Source of the DNA: Sacculina carcini
Taxonomy: Eukaryota > Arthropoda > Thecostraca > Sacculinidae
NCBI GenBank assembly: GCA_916048095.2
Contig: OU696575.1
Coordinates: 4,683,501 to 4,747,500 of the forward strand
Length of the DNA: 64,000 bases
Direction of reading: 5' to 3'
The notes under the pieces are model-generated. The model was not told the DNA's origin, searched no databases, and worked only from the letters and a program-made list of their open reading frames with translations. Shown piece after piece: positions 30,924 through 41,740 of this stretch. How positions within the stretch are numbered: the stretch's first letter is position 1; each line of letters opens with the position of its first letter. The translations under genes were made by a program, and so were the position numbers.

Positions 30924-31840
30924 CATCCAGCATCAGTGTTTCAGAAGATCACATGCGAGCTGTGCGAGATGATCCGTTGCCCACAGATGTAAAGGAGCTG
31001 AAAAAGTTTCCTAGGACTAACGAGCTGGATGTCGAACTTCGTGCCGAATTCTGGAACCGTTGCTGCTCTGCTGTATGAGCTACTGAAGAAGGGCGCATGT
31101 TTTCAGTGGAGCGACACCCACACCCAAGCGTATGAGAAGCTAAGGCACCTCACCGTCGGAGCACAGCCTCTAGAATGCTTCGACCCGCGACTGCAGACCG
31201 TGGTGACAACCGACGCCAGCGAGAAGGGGGCATGATCGATTTTGTCCCAGCGAGATTCCACCGGCAGAGAAATAATCGTATCGTTCTGGAGCTACCGGTT
31301 TGCTCCGTATGAAGCGCGATATTCAGAGGGTGAGGTCTTATCTGCGATTATGGCAGTGTAAAGGTGGAAGATGTACCCCTGGGGACATCCATTTGTGCTG
31401 AGGACTGACCACGCTTCATTTCGTAGGGCCGCGCTGGTGGTAGAATTGCACGCTGGCAAGCACGTCTGATTACGTACGCGTACCGTGTGGAGCACATGTC
31501 GGGGTACAAAATACCCGCACCGGATGCTTTGTCTCGTTTGCCACCTGCGCACAATGATGGCCAGTCGTTGCCTGATGATGACGAAAAGCTCGTGACAACT
31601 CTGAATATGCAAGATACAGACGTCACTCGCGAGGAGCTGAACAATGTGTCGCGGTATGATGAACAGCTGGCAGCTCTCTGTGACGCTCTGCAATGCGGCT
31701 TTCCGCGAGCTCAGAAGAACTGCAGCCCGATACTCAGGCCGTTCTTGCAGGTGCGCGAAGAATTGTCCGTCGTCGATGATATGGTTGTACGAGGCGGGGA
31801 CCAAGTTATCGTTCCTGCTCGTCTTCGGCCAAAGTAACTG
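30924..31840 (+). pseudogene. Element D: RT end, RNase H, linker
   Basis: Frames contain SEDHMRAVRDDPLPTDVKEL (RT thumb), then after a one-base shift SWMSNFVPNSGTVAALL and the RNase H start VVTTDASEKGA. A TGA and further shifts follow, then FWSYRFAPYEARYSEGE. The linker resumes as YKIPAPDALSRLPPAHNDG. It is coherent as a decayed gypsy pol, but no frame covers it all. Confidence 0.8.
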
Positions 31841-33011
31841 TTCCATGCACACCGATCTCATGACGGCGTGGCGCGTACGAAGCAGTTCCTGCGCCTGGTG
31901 GCCTTGCATCGACAAAGATGTCACCGAAGCAGTGAGAAAGTGCACTGTGTGTCAAATCAGTCACAAGGTAAACCGTAACCGCTTAAAGCCAGCGCCACTA
32001 CAGCCGGTCGAGTACCCTAAACAGCCTTGGTCTAATCTGGGTCTGGATATTGTGGGGCCCATTAATAGTTCATTTCCCGGTTTTCCTTTCGTTTTTTTAA
32101 TCGATTATCATACTAAGTGGGTGAAATCGGTGTTATCTGATATCATTGAATCAAGAGACGTAATTAACTTTATCAGTGCTGTGTGGCCGCGAGAGGGATT
32201 TCCGGAGGAAATTGTGACCGATAACGGCCGCCAGTTTATCAGCGGCGAAATGGTGGATTATCTGACCGGCCGCGGAATCAAGCATCGCCGCTGTGCCGCT
32301 TATTGGCCGCGCACCAATGGCGCTGTGGAGCGGTTCAACATGACCCTGAAGTCGTGGCTGCAGGAGCAGCACTCAGCAAACAGCGGTGAGTCGTTCCGCC
32401 AGCACATGCATCGTCTGATAGACGCATATCGCGCTACACCGCACTGCACCACAGGCTACGCACCTTCACAGCTTCTATACGGCCGTCAGATGCGGTTGAA
32501 GCTGCCAGTGGTTGCTCCAAGGACGCATCCAGGTCTGGAGGATCGTGTCCAGAAGCAACAACAGCGCAACAAGCGTGAATATGATCGCCGAGTGCACGCT
32601 CGCGTATCGTCGCTGTGTATCAGCGACTACGTGTTTGTCCGTCGACACAGCCATGTCTCTAAGACAGGAAAGCGGCCCTACGGGCTTCTCGAGATTACAG
32701 GACGTCAGGGATCAGCCCATTGGTTGGAGGACGGCACCGTTCGAAGCGCAGCACATCTCAGCAGGACAAATGTCAGCCCACAATCGACTGCGGCTGGGTA
32801 CAACACCTCTCCGTTGCCGATAGCAACACCATCTGCACCGCTGGAGGAAGTGCCAGTTTCTCCGCCGGCCCTCACGGATACGACGACGGATGAGAGCGAG
32901 GAGACCTACACATCGGATGCTTCTCAGCAGAACACGAGTACTGCCACGCTGCGCCAGCTACCGTCATCTTCAAGGGGAAGACGTCGTTGGCTGCCTGCCC
33001 GGCTTTGTTAA
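31841..33011 (+). pseudogene. Element D integrase and C-terminal tail
   Basis: The longest intact piece of D. The zinc region ends with VRKCTVCQISHKVNRN, then the core LGLDIVGPINSSFPGF, EEIVTDNGRQFISGE and TNGAVERFNMTL hold the D, D and E residues. The post-core part includes QLLYGRQMRLKLP, a basic stretch and VFVRRHSHVSKTGKRP, then a Thr/Ser-rich tail to a stop at 33009. The true start is upstream in another frame. The sequence itself could encode a folded core, but no start or gag is left. Confidence 0.85.
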
Positions 33012-33153
33012 TGTGTTTTTGTTGGCGGGAGGATATGTAGTGTTGTGATTGTGGCGCGCTTGTGACAATGGTTTGTTTGTTTTTCGTGTTATGGGGATTG
33101 GTGGTTGATGCCCATTAACCGATGCGAATTAATGTCTGGTATGGGAATGTGAT

Positions 33154-34600
33154 TCACTTTTTGGTCTGGTTTACACCCAACGCTGACCACAATTCCTTCC
33201 ACAGACTTGATACAAATTGAGCACCACGATCCGATGTGATTGAACTGCACATACCATATCGGACAATCCAGCTAATTAAAGCTTTGTCACCATTTGGACC
33301 CGAAGTATCTCTCAATGGATAGGCGTCGGGGAACCGCGTGAATCGGTCAATAACAGTAAACACATAACGCTATCTATCGGTTTCGGGCAGAGGATCAACA
33401 ATATCCACGCGTAAGCATTCGAACCGACCAGCAGGTAATTGATGACTTTTCAGTGGTGACTTTTGATGCCGTGCCACTTTACATTTCTGACAATGTATAC
33501 AATTTTTCGCCCAATTCGCAATTTTTGAGGACACTCTTTTGAAGACAAAACACTCAATCTCAACAACAAATCTGCGCGTGACTCTAGCACTGGGGCGATT
33601 AATGTTATGAAAGCGATTGCACACTTCCCGCTGCATCGAAGCAGGTAAAAGTGGTCGGTCAACGCCAGTGGAGATATCTACTAGCACGCCAACCTCACTA
33701 TTCGTCACTTTACGGGTCTCTATTGTAAGTGATGGTGATGGGACGAGTTCCGTCACTTCTGCACATGCTTGCTGCTCTGTTATCAACTTCTGCACATCAA
33801 TTCCTTGCTGACATTCAACACTGCATACAGCTGGAAATGCAGGAGCTGGGCAATTATCTCTTGGGTGACGGCTGAGGTAGTCAGCTGCAGAATCGCTCTG
33901 ACCACTGATGTATCTAATGTCTGTCGAGTAGTCACTCAGGAACGCTAGTTGTCTTTGTACTCTTGGTGAGCGTTCTGACGAGCCACTGCTAAAGGCATAA
34001 ATGAGCGGCTTGTGGTCAGTCCAGTATTGCAGTCCGGGCCGACCTTCGATAAGATGCCGAAAGAGTTTAACGACACTAAACAGAGCAAACAACTCTTCAT
34101 CTCCGGTTGACCATCTCAGCTGGGGCCATGAAGCTTTATCAAGTGATAAGCTAACGGAACCCAAGTGCCGTTTTGTCACTGTTCTATAACACCACCAATG
34201 GCAGTGTCGGATACATCCGAAGTGACCTTTGTGGATGCGTTTTGGCAAGGAAAGGCGAGCCATGCAGCATTAGCCAATGCTTCCTTGGCTTTTTCAAAAG
34301 CCAAATTGTGAGATTTATTTCACTCGAATTGTTTTTGTCTTCATTACTAATTTGATGAAGAGGCTCCAGGACTTTGGCCAAACCAGGAATAAATAGGTGA
34401 AAGTGGTTGATCATTCCGAGAAATCTTTTACATTCAGTGACATCTTTGGGCGGATAAATGTTCAGCAAATCGCTCAACTTGTCTGGTAACGATCGTATCC
34501 CACTCGCGGAGACTTCGAGACCAAGGAATTTCACATTAGGCTGACCAACAACGCATTTCTCTGGCTTGATAACTAACCCAGAATTGTGAAGGCGGCGAAA
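33154..34600 (-). pseudogene. Element C RNase H, linker and start of integrase
   Basis: Contains RT end VKFLGLEVSASGIR-like sequence and CKRFLGMINHFH; RNase H with YWTDHKPLIYAF; the linker with an HHCC-like region ending in NCIHCQKCKVARHQK; then FECLRVDIVDPLPETDR, the first integrase block with Asp. A stop at 33370 is followed by MFTVIDRFTRFPDAYPL and ITSDRGAQFVSSLW with the second Asp. The Glu region and the rest are lost. Parallel parts of A allow the frame to be followed. The D to DTG-type changes are not assessed here. Confidence 0.8.
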
Positions 34601-35397
34601 GAGTTCGGCTAAGTCATTTCGGTGTGCTCCTTGTTCCTGGAATATATCAAGATGCCGTCAATATATGCAAAAACGTTGCACATACCACGGAGAACAGTAT
34701 CGATTAATCGTTGAAAGGTGTGTGCAGCACTGCATAACCAGAAGGGCATGCGATGATACTGGAATAACACGAGCGGCGTGGTTATTGCGGTCTTTTCTTC
34801 GCCCTCTTTACTCATGGGGATTTGTACAAAGGCACGGGCCAAATCAATGGTACTGAATATAGTTGAACCATGAAGTCTGTCGGCGAAAGTTTGAAAGTGT
34901 GGTACCGGCTAGCTGTACGGCACTGTTATGTCATTTAGCCGCTCATAGCACCCTACCGAACGGTATGCTTCACCTCCATCTTTGTGTACAAGATGTATGG
35001 GACTGGCCCAGGAAGATGCTGAAGGGGTCAATATACCTTGGTCTACGAGGTAATCAAGTTCTTGTTTTACGGCTGTTAATTTTGCTGGCATCAACCGCAT
35101 CGGATGAGCGAACACAGGATTTCCCTTTGTTACGATGCGATGAACCACACCCGGAACTTTTATCGAAGGAAACCCTGTTGGTGGAACACAAAGTATCTGA
35201 AAAATATCTGTATTTCGTATATCTGCAAACTCATGAATAACATGACTAACGCGCTCGACCGAGGCAATGTGAGCGAGCGGTGGATGTGATTCAGACAACA
35301 CGAGCGGTTGAATGGATAGATATGTGGTGTTGTCAATTATCCGGCCATTTTTCATATATACGACCAGCCCATGCCGACTCCCTGAGGAAGTAGACAT
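34601..35397 (-). pseudogene. Element C RT
   Basis: Shows RIVTKGNPVFAHPMRLMPAK, then SVGCYERLNDITVP with a stop at 34909, then STIDLARAFVQIPMS, MPFWLCSAAHTFQRL and FAYIDGILIYS. The last is the catalytic motif with Gly for the second Asp (YIDD to YIDG), and the preceding block has W and C for the usual G and N. Both point to decay without selection. A stop and shifts separate it from protease and RNase H. Confidence 0.82.
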
Positions 35398-35470
35398 CCA
35401 ATATTGGTGCTGTTACTGCAGCCACCATGAACTTGTGGGGATATACACGACCCATACCGAGATCAACCAA

Positions 35471-36400
35471 TTATTCATGTCGAACATTGTAAACGGCAAT
35501 GGCGGAGCTGCTTTCGGATTTTAGATCCGGTGTAGACAAAGGCACTGATGATTTACTGTGAGCTGGTGGTAGAGACACTTGTGAACCACTGTCGATAAGG
35601 TAGCGACGGCCGCGTGAGTCGGTAATGTAGAGAAGCTGGCACGTTTGATCGCAGCCAGGCAGGGCCATTACTGCTGGCTGCGCTTGCCGTTTCCCGACAT
35701 ATCCGCTTTGTACGAACAATTGCCGAGGTATTTGCGAGCAGCAGGACCGAAGCGGCGTTGCAATTTGCACCGCCGATCCTCAAACTCAACAGCTCGTCCA
35801 GCTATCCGTTTCATGATAGAAAATTGCGTCGCAGCTACGCATTGATCTTGTCGATCTGTTGTAGCAGTCTCGGTAGTCGCGACAGATACACTGTAATCTG
35901 TGGCTGGTTGCGGCTGATAGTGCTGGTCAGCTCGATGAGCAGGCTCCGTGGTCTTCATTGCAATTAACCATTTGCGACACATCATCCGTAAATTCGCCGG
36001 GAGTCTCGACAATAGTGCTTTGCGAATAATTTCACTGTTAATCTCTGACGGATATAGCGTGGATAAATCGCAAGGCAAATCGGATGGTTTGCGGGAGCCG
36101 AGTTCCTTTGGCAGTTGCTCAAATCGTTTGTATCGCTCGGCAGGTGTTAACTCCTACATTGAGCGTAGCCGGCACTTCAGTAAATTATAGCCATTGTTTG
36201 GTAGAGGCGTTTGTGCAGCAATATCCTAGACTAATCTTAACTGAGCTGGCGGCAGCTTGGCCAGCATTTTACGGAACATCAGGTTATCGCAAATCAATAA
36301 CCACGTGTCGACATCATGAATGTCTAATTGGGGCAGCTCAACCTTTACTGCCGCAATCGGAGATCGGCTGCTTCTTGAGTTGACTGCATGAGTTATCGCC
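35471..36400 (-). pseudogene. Element C gag and protease
   Basis: The gag part reads KVELPQLDIHDVDTWLLICD and KMLAKLPPAQLRLV, then in another frame LSTLYPSEINSEIIRKALLS and a degenerate zinc motif CKLQRRFGPAARKYLGNC, in which the H and one C of the C-H-C-C motif of element A are lost. The protease reads YLIDSGSQVSLPPAHS (DSG, as in A). The order and motifs are those of A. It is broken by frameshifts. Confidence 0.75.
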
Positions 36401-36413
36401 GGGGTCACCAATC

Positions 36414-36661
36414 TGTGGGAAACGCTTCCACAGTTACAACACAAGTCACATGATGTATTCACACACTAGTGCCACACTATACTGGCTATCACACAGAAAC
36501 ATACAGGCTACATAAGCATTAACAAGCACACACAACCACACACACACACACCGACTCACACTGACAATCACCAACACCCGTAGGCGTAATTCACAGTGTA
36601 TGCGCCTGTCAAGTACACGCACACACACACACACCCACTCGCACACAACAAGCACACTACA
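36414..36661 (-). repeat. Probable 5' LTR of element C
   Basis: On the minus strand from TGTAGTG to CCCACA, ending three bases before TGGTGACCCC. About 248 bp with CA-rich parts. The outer end is less sure because the sequence beyond is also CA/TA-rich and there is no partner LTR. Confidence 0.45.
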
Positions 36662-36901
36662 TGTACAAGTTCAAGTTCAAGTATATTCATCCACACAAAA
36701 GCTTTGCTTATCATGGTGTGAATACTACATAAATAAATATATACACATTCATACACTCACCCATATATGTATATACATACACACAAATATATACACACAC
36801 ACACACTCATATACATACATATGCACATATTCACGTACATATACACATATACACCCAGAATATGCATATATACACATACACACATATATACACACATATA
36901 C

Positions 36902-36942
<41 letters not shown>

Positions 36943-37020
36943 CACACATTCATACATGCATGCGTGTATATGTACTGACACACTCACACACGCTCGCACA
37001 CTCAAACATGAATCCAATAT
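36662..37020. repeat. CA/TA-rich microsatellite region
   Basis: CACATA and TATACA repeats. All ORFs here are low-complexity artefacts. Confidence 0.9.
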
Positions 37021-37129
37021 TTAGACTGTACGAGACATATACTTGTATACCATACTGAACATTAACATGCATAAACAAACAACACCAACGAATTTGAATC
37101 ACAATGATAACATCTACCTTGAGGAAGCA

Positions 37130-37507
37130 AATGGTCTTTATAAGTCGTCCATCAGCTTGGTAATCATTTGTTTTTTTAAATAATGCAAGTCTAGGTATTT
37201 GCTTGATCTCCATTTTCAAGTTATTCCAGCAAGTGACTCCATCGTGAGTTATACAAAATCTTTTACATCTTGTTCTACAGGACTGTACCAAGAAATTATG
37301 AACATGACGTTTGTTCACAATTAACATATTTTGCAGTACCTTTGGCAGCATGTTGTTGTGGGCCTTATATAAAGTAGTTATTCTATTTAAAGTAACCAAT
37401 TTTTCCAATGGTAGAACTCTATATTTTACAAATATTGGTCTTGTGCTTTCTCTTGAAGATGCACAATGCAATGATGTGAAAATGCTTTGATATGCATTCC
37501 TTTGCAT
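37130..37507 (-). mobile_element. LINE 3' fragment (post-RT domain)
   Basis: Reads VLPLEKLVTLNRITTLYKAH, LPKVLQNML, then CKRFCITHDGVTCWNNLKME and ALFKKTN. This is the C-terminal region found after RT in CR1/jockey-type LINEs. The longer ORF continues into simple repeat after about 37130. From 37508 to 38085 I see no gene. Confidence 0.6.
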
Positions 37508-38085
37508 CTATTGGTATTGTCGAAATGCATACATTACATTAAGTTTATTTGTATTGATCTTATTATAACACGTTTGCGATATGCTATAACACGGAGCAAA
37601 CAGAACGAAATTAGATAAAACATACCGCTTTAGAAAAAAACACAAATACAGAAAACACCCTCACGCAGACACATAATAGTACAATATATTTTAGACATAA
37701 CAAAATTGTCAAAATACCACAGGTAAATATGCCAATTAGAATGTGATACTTAGCGAAACACGATTGTAACAATATAGGAACACAAAGAAATGGCGCACAC
37801 GACTAGAGGGGTATTGAATGACAACTGAATTCAAAGCATGATGAGTAAGATGTCAGTATAACAGTAAAATGAATTATTATGATGTTTTCTCAATTAGTTT
37901 TTCATGTAATATCATTTATTTTGTATCAACTATGACATGTATGCAGAAAGTATAATTCATTAATAAGAAGGCGCATATAAAAACAGAGAACACAGAAGAT
38001 AAAAGAGAGAAAACAAGCAATTGCATTAGAAAACAAAAGCACACGGGAAATTATATGAGGTGAGACATAATCAGAACAACTCATA

Positions 38086-38293
38086 AACACACACACACAC
38101 ACGCACACACACACCCACACACACACCCACACCCACACACACACCCACATCCACACACCCACACACACCCACACACACACACACACACACATACACACAC
38201 ACATACACACTCACACACACACACACACATACACACACACACACACACACACATACACACTCACACACACACACACATACACACACACACACA
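38086..38293. repeat. (CA)n microsatellite, about 210 bp
   Basis: Long CA tract with CACACC and CACATA interruptions, the longest in the window. It produces valine/cysteine-rich phantom ORFs on the minus strand. Confidence 0.97.
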
Positions 38294-39658
38294 TTTATAG
38301 CCAGGTGTCAGTAACCTTATGTCCATAACCGTATGTTAATTACAACTAAGTTAGTTTCTCATGTAGATTTGTGAGATATAGATTCTTGTTCTAGATTTTA
38401 AGTTACTGTGTTAGTTGCGATTAATTTATGCGATAGACATAGACATGCGCTAATCTAGAATTTTGTTTCATTGTATAATTGTGTTTAAGTACTTTGATAT
38501 ACACACTTGAATATTTAGGTGAAAGGGGTTGTAATGACTAGTGAGGATTCTAGCTAATAATTTGTAGCGAAAATGTAAAGATAACTGGTCTGAATAATTT
38601 TAAAACATCACTCGTAAAGCAGTCGAGTATTTTGGGCTAATACTGAACGCTGGAGCTGTCAATTATTAATGCGGCAGGGATACCACGGAAACTATTGGGA
38701 TGAGGCAAACATCGTAAAGGACAGTTAATGTGCCAGAATTCACCAGTAATTGGCTGGTGACACAGGACGTTCCTGTGTGTTATGTACGGCCCTGTCGACT
38801 CGATGTGACAGTTGATTATCACAGACGCACAATGCTGTATGCACATACTTGCGGAGTATGTGTATATGGTGAGAAATGGCGCTGTAAAATCACTGATCAG
38901 AATTATGCCTCAGTCCTACCCTCAAGTGGAAACTCGGCAATTAATGACTGGAATTTTGCTATAATTGCAACTATCACGATTCAGTAGAGCCGTTGGCTTT
39001 GATGGCCGTGATTGTGTCTAGTGTTCACATTCGTTTAAAAGACCTCGCAGCTGTGATATAACAAAGTTATAATCAGACCAGTTTTCTATCTGTCAGTTTA
39101 CTCAGTTTTCTTTCTCTCTCTTTCTCAGTTTACGTTCGCGTTCTTTCGCGGCTTGCTTGTGCAGCTGTCGTTAGGCTAATTTATGTGTTAGAGCGACGCC
39201 CGTATTACACGGCGCCTGGTATGTTTGGCACGAGTGGAGTATGTGTGACAGTAATTATTGACCCTTTTTTGTACGTTTGACTTGGCTGATCATCTCGAGG
39301 CAACACGCCTGTGTACTGTCAGATCGCGTTTAGAAATAGCTTGTGTCCCGGTTGTGTAGTTCGAGCAGTTTGGCCAGCTGGCAATTGCTTGCGAAATATG
39401 ATGCCAACGACGTGTGTTCGTAGGTATATAAACCGGGGTTTACTAAGAATAGGGGACTTGGAGGCTTGGCTTGGGCGGTGCTTGTGCTGTGCTTGTTGGT
39501 GGGAGTTGGTTTAGTTTGGCTTGGACTAGCGACTTGCGATGTAGGACTCACCATTATTAAGTCGTCATTAGAGCATTAGGTTCAGGACTTTATTAAGTGT
39601 TAAGAGTAGATTTGACTGGTTGCCCTGAATACACAATTCAACTTCGACTGGGTGACTA
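38294..39658. other. Intronic sequence, possible solo LTR in part
   Basis: No gene seen. The part from about 39250 to 39690 begins near TGTGACAGTAATTATTG, has a TATATAAA box at 39423 and ends in a region like GGTTGCCCTGAATACACA, which is LTR-like in composition. Clear ends and a target duplication were not found. Confidence 0.3.
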
Positions 39659-39870
39659 TTACTTGTTATCGCGGAACACAACATCAAGAGGAACTATCAA
39701 GACATCACGATCAGCCGAACGAAGATGAACATAACAACATATTATTATCACCGTTACAATAGCATCAGAAAAACGCTGAACGCTGCTATATTCTTTCCTA
39801 GTCAAATCAACGTTAAAATCCCCAGTTATAATCCAGTTTGAAGATCTAGTGTTGGTAATCATTTTTTCTA
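39659..39870 (-). mobile_element. LINE endonuclease fragment
   Basis: The frame begins SSNWIITGDFNVDLTRKEY, the GDFN motif of APE-type endonucleases with a hydrophobic strand before it. The rest of this 67-residue frame is not clearly LINE. It is on the same strand as, but 3' of, the RNase H fragment at 40130-40708, so it is a separate fragment. Confidence 0.45.
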
Positions 39871-40129
39871 GTTTTTAACAAAATTCGATTGTTAAAAAAA
39901 ATATAAGCCTATGTTGTTGTTGTTGAAAAAGCGCTTCAGCCGAAATCTACCATTTCGCGCCAGAAACGTTATCACGGAAACGTTGTCATGCGTCAAGTCA
40001 AAACCGTCAGGAATTGGGCAAGGAGTTGTCTATATAATAAAACGATGCTATGAAAATTATTAAAAGGATGACGATAGGTATGACCAATAAAACTTTTTAT
40101 AACTGAACTCAAATCACTGTCAGTCCACG

Positions 40130-40708
40130 TCATATTGCACTGTCGAGACCAGTTTCACGAAGAAAATCTAAAACCAATCTATAAGTCTCTGAATTTCCTG
40201 AACCCAAAACTGTTTTGACGCTCGGCTCCTGTCGTTGACGAGCGCAGTGAGATATGAGATGCTGGCGCTGGGAGCTATAGAGCACACAATCTATCAGAAA
40301 ATGTTGTACAGTGAGTGGGCAGTGACATTGAGCACAGACTGGAGGCGGCAGATTATCTATCAGGTAACCGTGCGTTAATCCCGTGTGTCCAATTCGCAGT
40401 CTGGACATCAGCCTCTCTTGTCTCGGAGAGACGGCCATTGATATGGGCTGATGGCCTACCTGATCGGTAATTCGACCAAGAACATATCGGATTCGCATCT
40501 GTTGCCAACGTTGCTGCCAAAACCTGGACACGTGCTGGTCTACGAGGGAGTACACAAGACTCTTGTTGAAAGGATAATCCTCCACCTCCACCTCGTTCAG
40601 GGCTAATTTGGCTTCGCGATCCGCGCATTCGTTACCAGAAATGCCCTTGTGGCCCGGGATCCAGATGAATTCACATGTTCTACCTGTATGTGTCAATTTA
40701 TGATACAA
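40130..40708 (-). mobile_element. LINE 3' fragment with RNase H and zinc knuckle
   Basis: An open frame of 192 residues: EFIWIPGHKGISGNECADRE and AKLALNE, the last third of an RNase H domain of the type found in I/R1/Loa-like LINEs. After it come RLMSRLRIGHTGLTHGYL and the knuckle CAQCHCPLTVQHFLIDC. The frame ends normally and is intact, but the element is 5' truncated with no RT in front, so it cannot move. The region is antisense to nothing known and lies in the laminin intron. From 40709 to 41114 nothing is seen. Confidence 0.85.
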
Positions 40709-41114
40709 GGTTAAAATACGATGATAACGAAATATAAGCCTACGTACTAAAGTAAGTTAACGCGTTGTATTTGACTTATGAAATATCAAAGTGAATTGAA
40801 ATCATATATTTCAAGGACTCGACATATTGTATACAAATTATGAATCTTTAGCCAATATTTTTTCGAAAGTATCAATGATATGAAAACGGCCAATTATAAA
40901 CGCATTTCTTATTATATAGTGACATTCACCAGATATATTTGGAGAAGAGCTTGAGGACGGAAAATGTCAATCAATCCAAAGTTTTTCCAATGAACTGATT
41001 GAAATATCAATTCTTTTGTTTTCAAAGTGTATTCATTGGATATATCATGACCTTCTAAGTCTCAATTTCAATAGAATTTTCCTTGCCTCAATAATATCAA
41101 ACACAAAAAATTAA

Positions 41115-41187
41115 GGCCGCGTGGCCTAATGGATAAGGCGTCTGACTTCGGATCAGAAGACTGCAGGTTCGAGTCCTGCCGTGGTCG
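41115..41187 (+). tRNA. trnR-UCG: tRNA-Arg (anticodon UCG)
   Basis: A 73-nt cloverleaf. The acceptor arms GGCCGCG and CGTGGTC pair with three G-U wobbles, and the discriminator is G. The anticodon loop CTTCGGA gives UCG (Arg, CGA codons). The internal promoter is intact: A box TGGCCTAATGG, and B box GGTTCGAGTCC matching the consensus. A four-T tract at 41194 can end Pol III transcription. No intron and no encoded CCA. It lies inside the large laminin intron, antisense to laminin. It looks like a functional gene, not a SINE head, because no repeat-like body follows. Confidence 0.95.
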
Positions 41188-41469
41188 TTTATATTTTGCA
41201 CCACTTTGTATTGGAGCTACAAAATGTATATCACAAAATGCATTGAACAACGTTTAATCAATATTGTCCTTTCTTATGAGACCTTCTATAAAATTTATGA
41301 CATTTCAACAATAATATTCTCTGAAAAATTTATAGCTAGTATAATAATTTGTGAAAGAATTTGGTACATGGCTACATGTACTAAACATTTGTGAAAAAGC
41401 AATATATTCCAGTTCTATAGCTATATATTCCGTTTCCTTAAAAGCTTTCCACAAATATTGATGCGTGTC

Positions 41470-41560
41470 GACCTTTGCACATATACATACACACATGGAT
41501 GAATGTATATACACATACACATACACACATGGATGAATGTATATACACATATACATACTG
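41470..41560. repeat. Short tandem repeat (GATGAATGTATATACACATA type)
   Basis: A unit of about 34 bp containing CACACATGGATGAATGTATA is present twice with (CA/TA) sequence around. No gene between the tRNA and the LINE at 41741. Confidence 0.75.
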
Positions 41561-41740
41561 TAACATGATGAATGAATACAAACTTATGTTCAAATGGTAT
41601 GTGTTCAGTGGTTGCTGACGCCGCCACAGAACAAACCAAAAATGGTTAAATAGCAAGCACAAGCATACATAGCACAATTCCAAAAATCAAGTGGGATACT
41701 CACAACAATGAAGTCGACAGAGAATTGAATTCTACAGAGA

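Larger units (their letters stand above)
30885..33153 (+). mobile_element. Element D: deleted Ty3/gypsy element
   Basis: It begins with the first 39 bp of its LTR (30885-30923), TGTAGTGTTGTGATTGTGGC and on, then jumps into the middle of pol. The matching LTR start recurs at 33036 after the polypurine-like GGCGGGAGGATA. Only the start of the 3' LTR region is kept, up to about 33153, where element C sequence begins. gag, protease and most of RT are gone. Confidence 0.8.
33154..36661 (-). mobile_element. Element C: CsRn1-like Ty3/gypsy, 3' truncated
   Basis: Minus-strand element related to A: LTR 36414-36661, primer-binding-site-like TGGTGACCCC at 36410-36401, gag, protease, RT, RNase H and the first half of integrase. 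It is cut off at 33154 near the LTR start of element D, so the two meet head to head. It has many stops and two lost functional motifs. Confidence 0.85.

Noticed and set aside
36950-37507. 185-residue ORF as a gene
   Set aside because: Its first two thirds are the post-RT end of a LINE, and the rest is translated microsatellite.
37926-38292. Val/Cys-rich ORFs
   Set aside because: Frames of the (CA)n tract; the same holds for ORFs at 25562-25973, 29705-29941 and 36600-37058.
41068-41250. Minus-strand ORF with RQDSNLQSSDPKSDALSIRP
   Set aside because: It is the reverse complement of the tRNA-Arg gene, a well-known false protein prediction.
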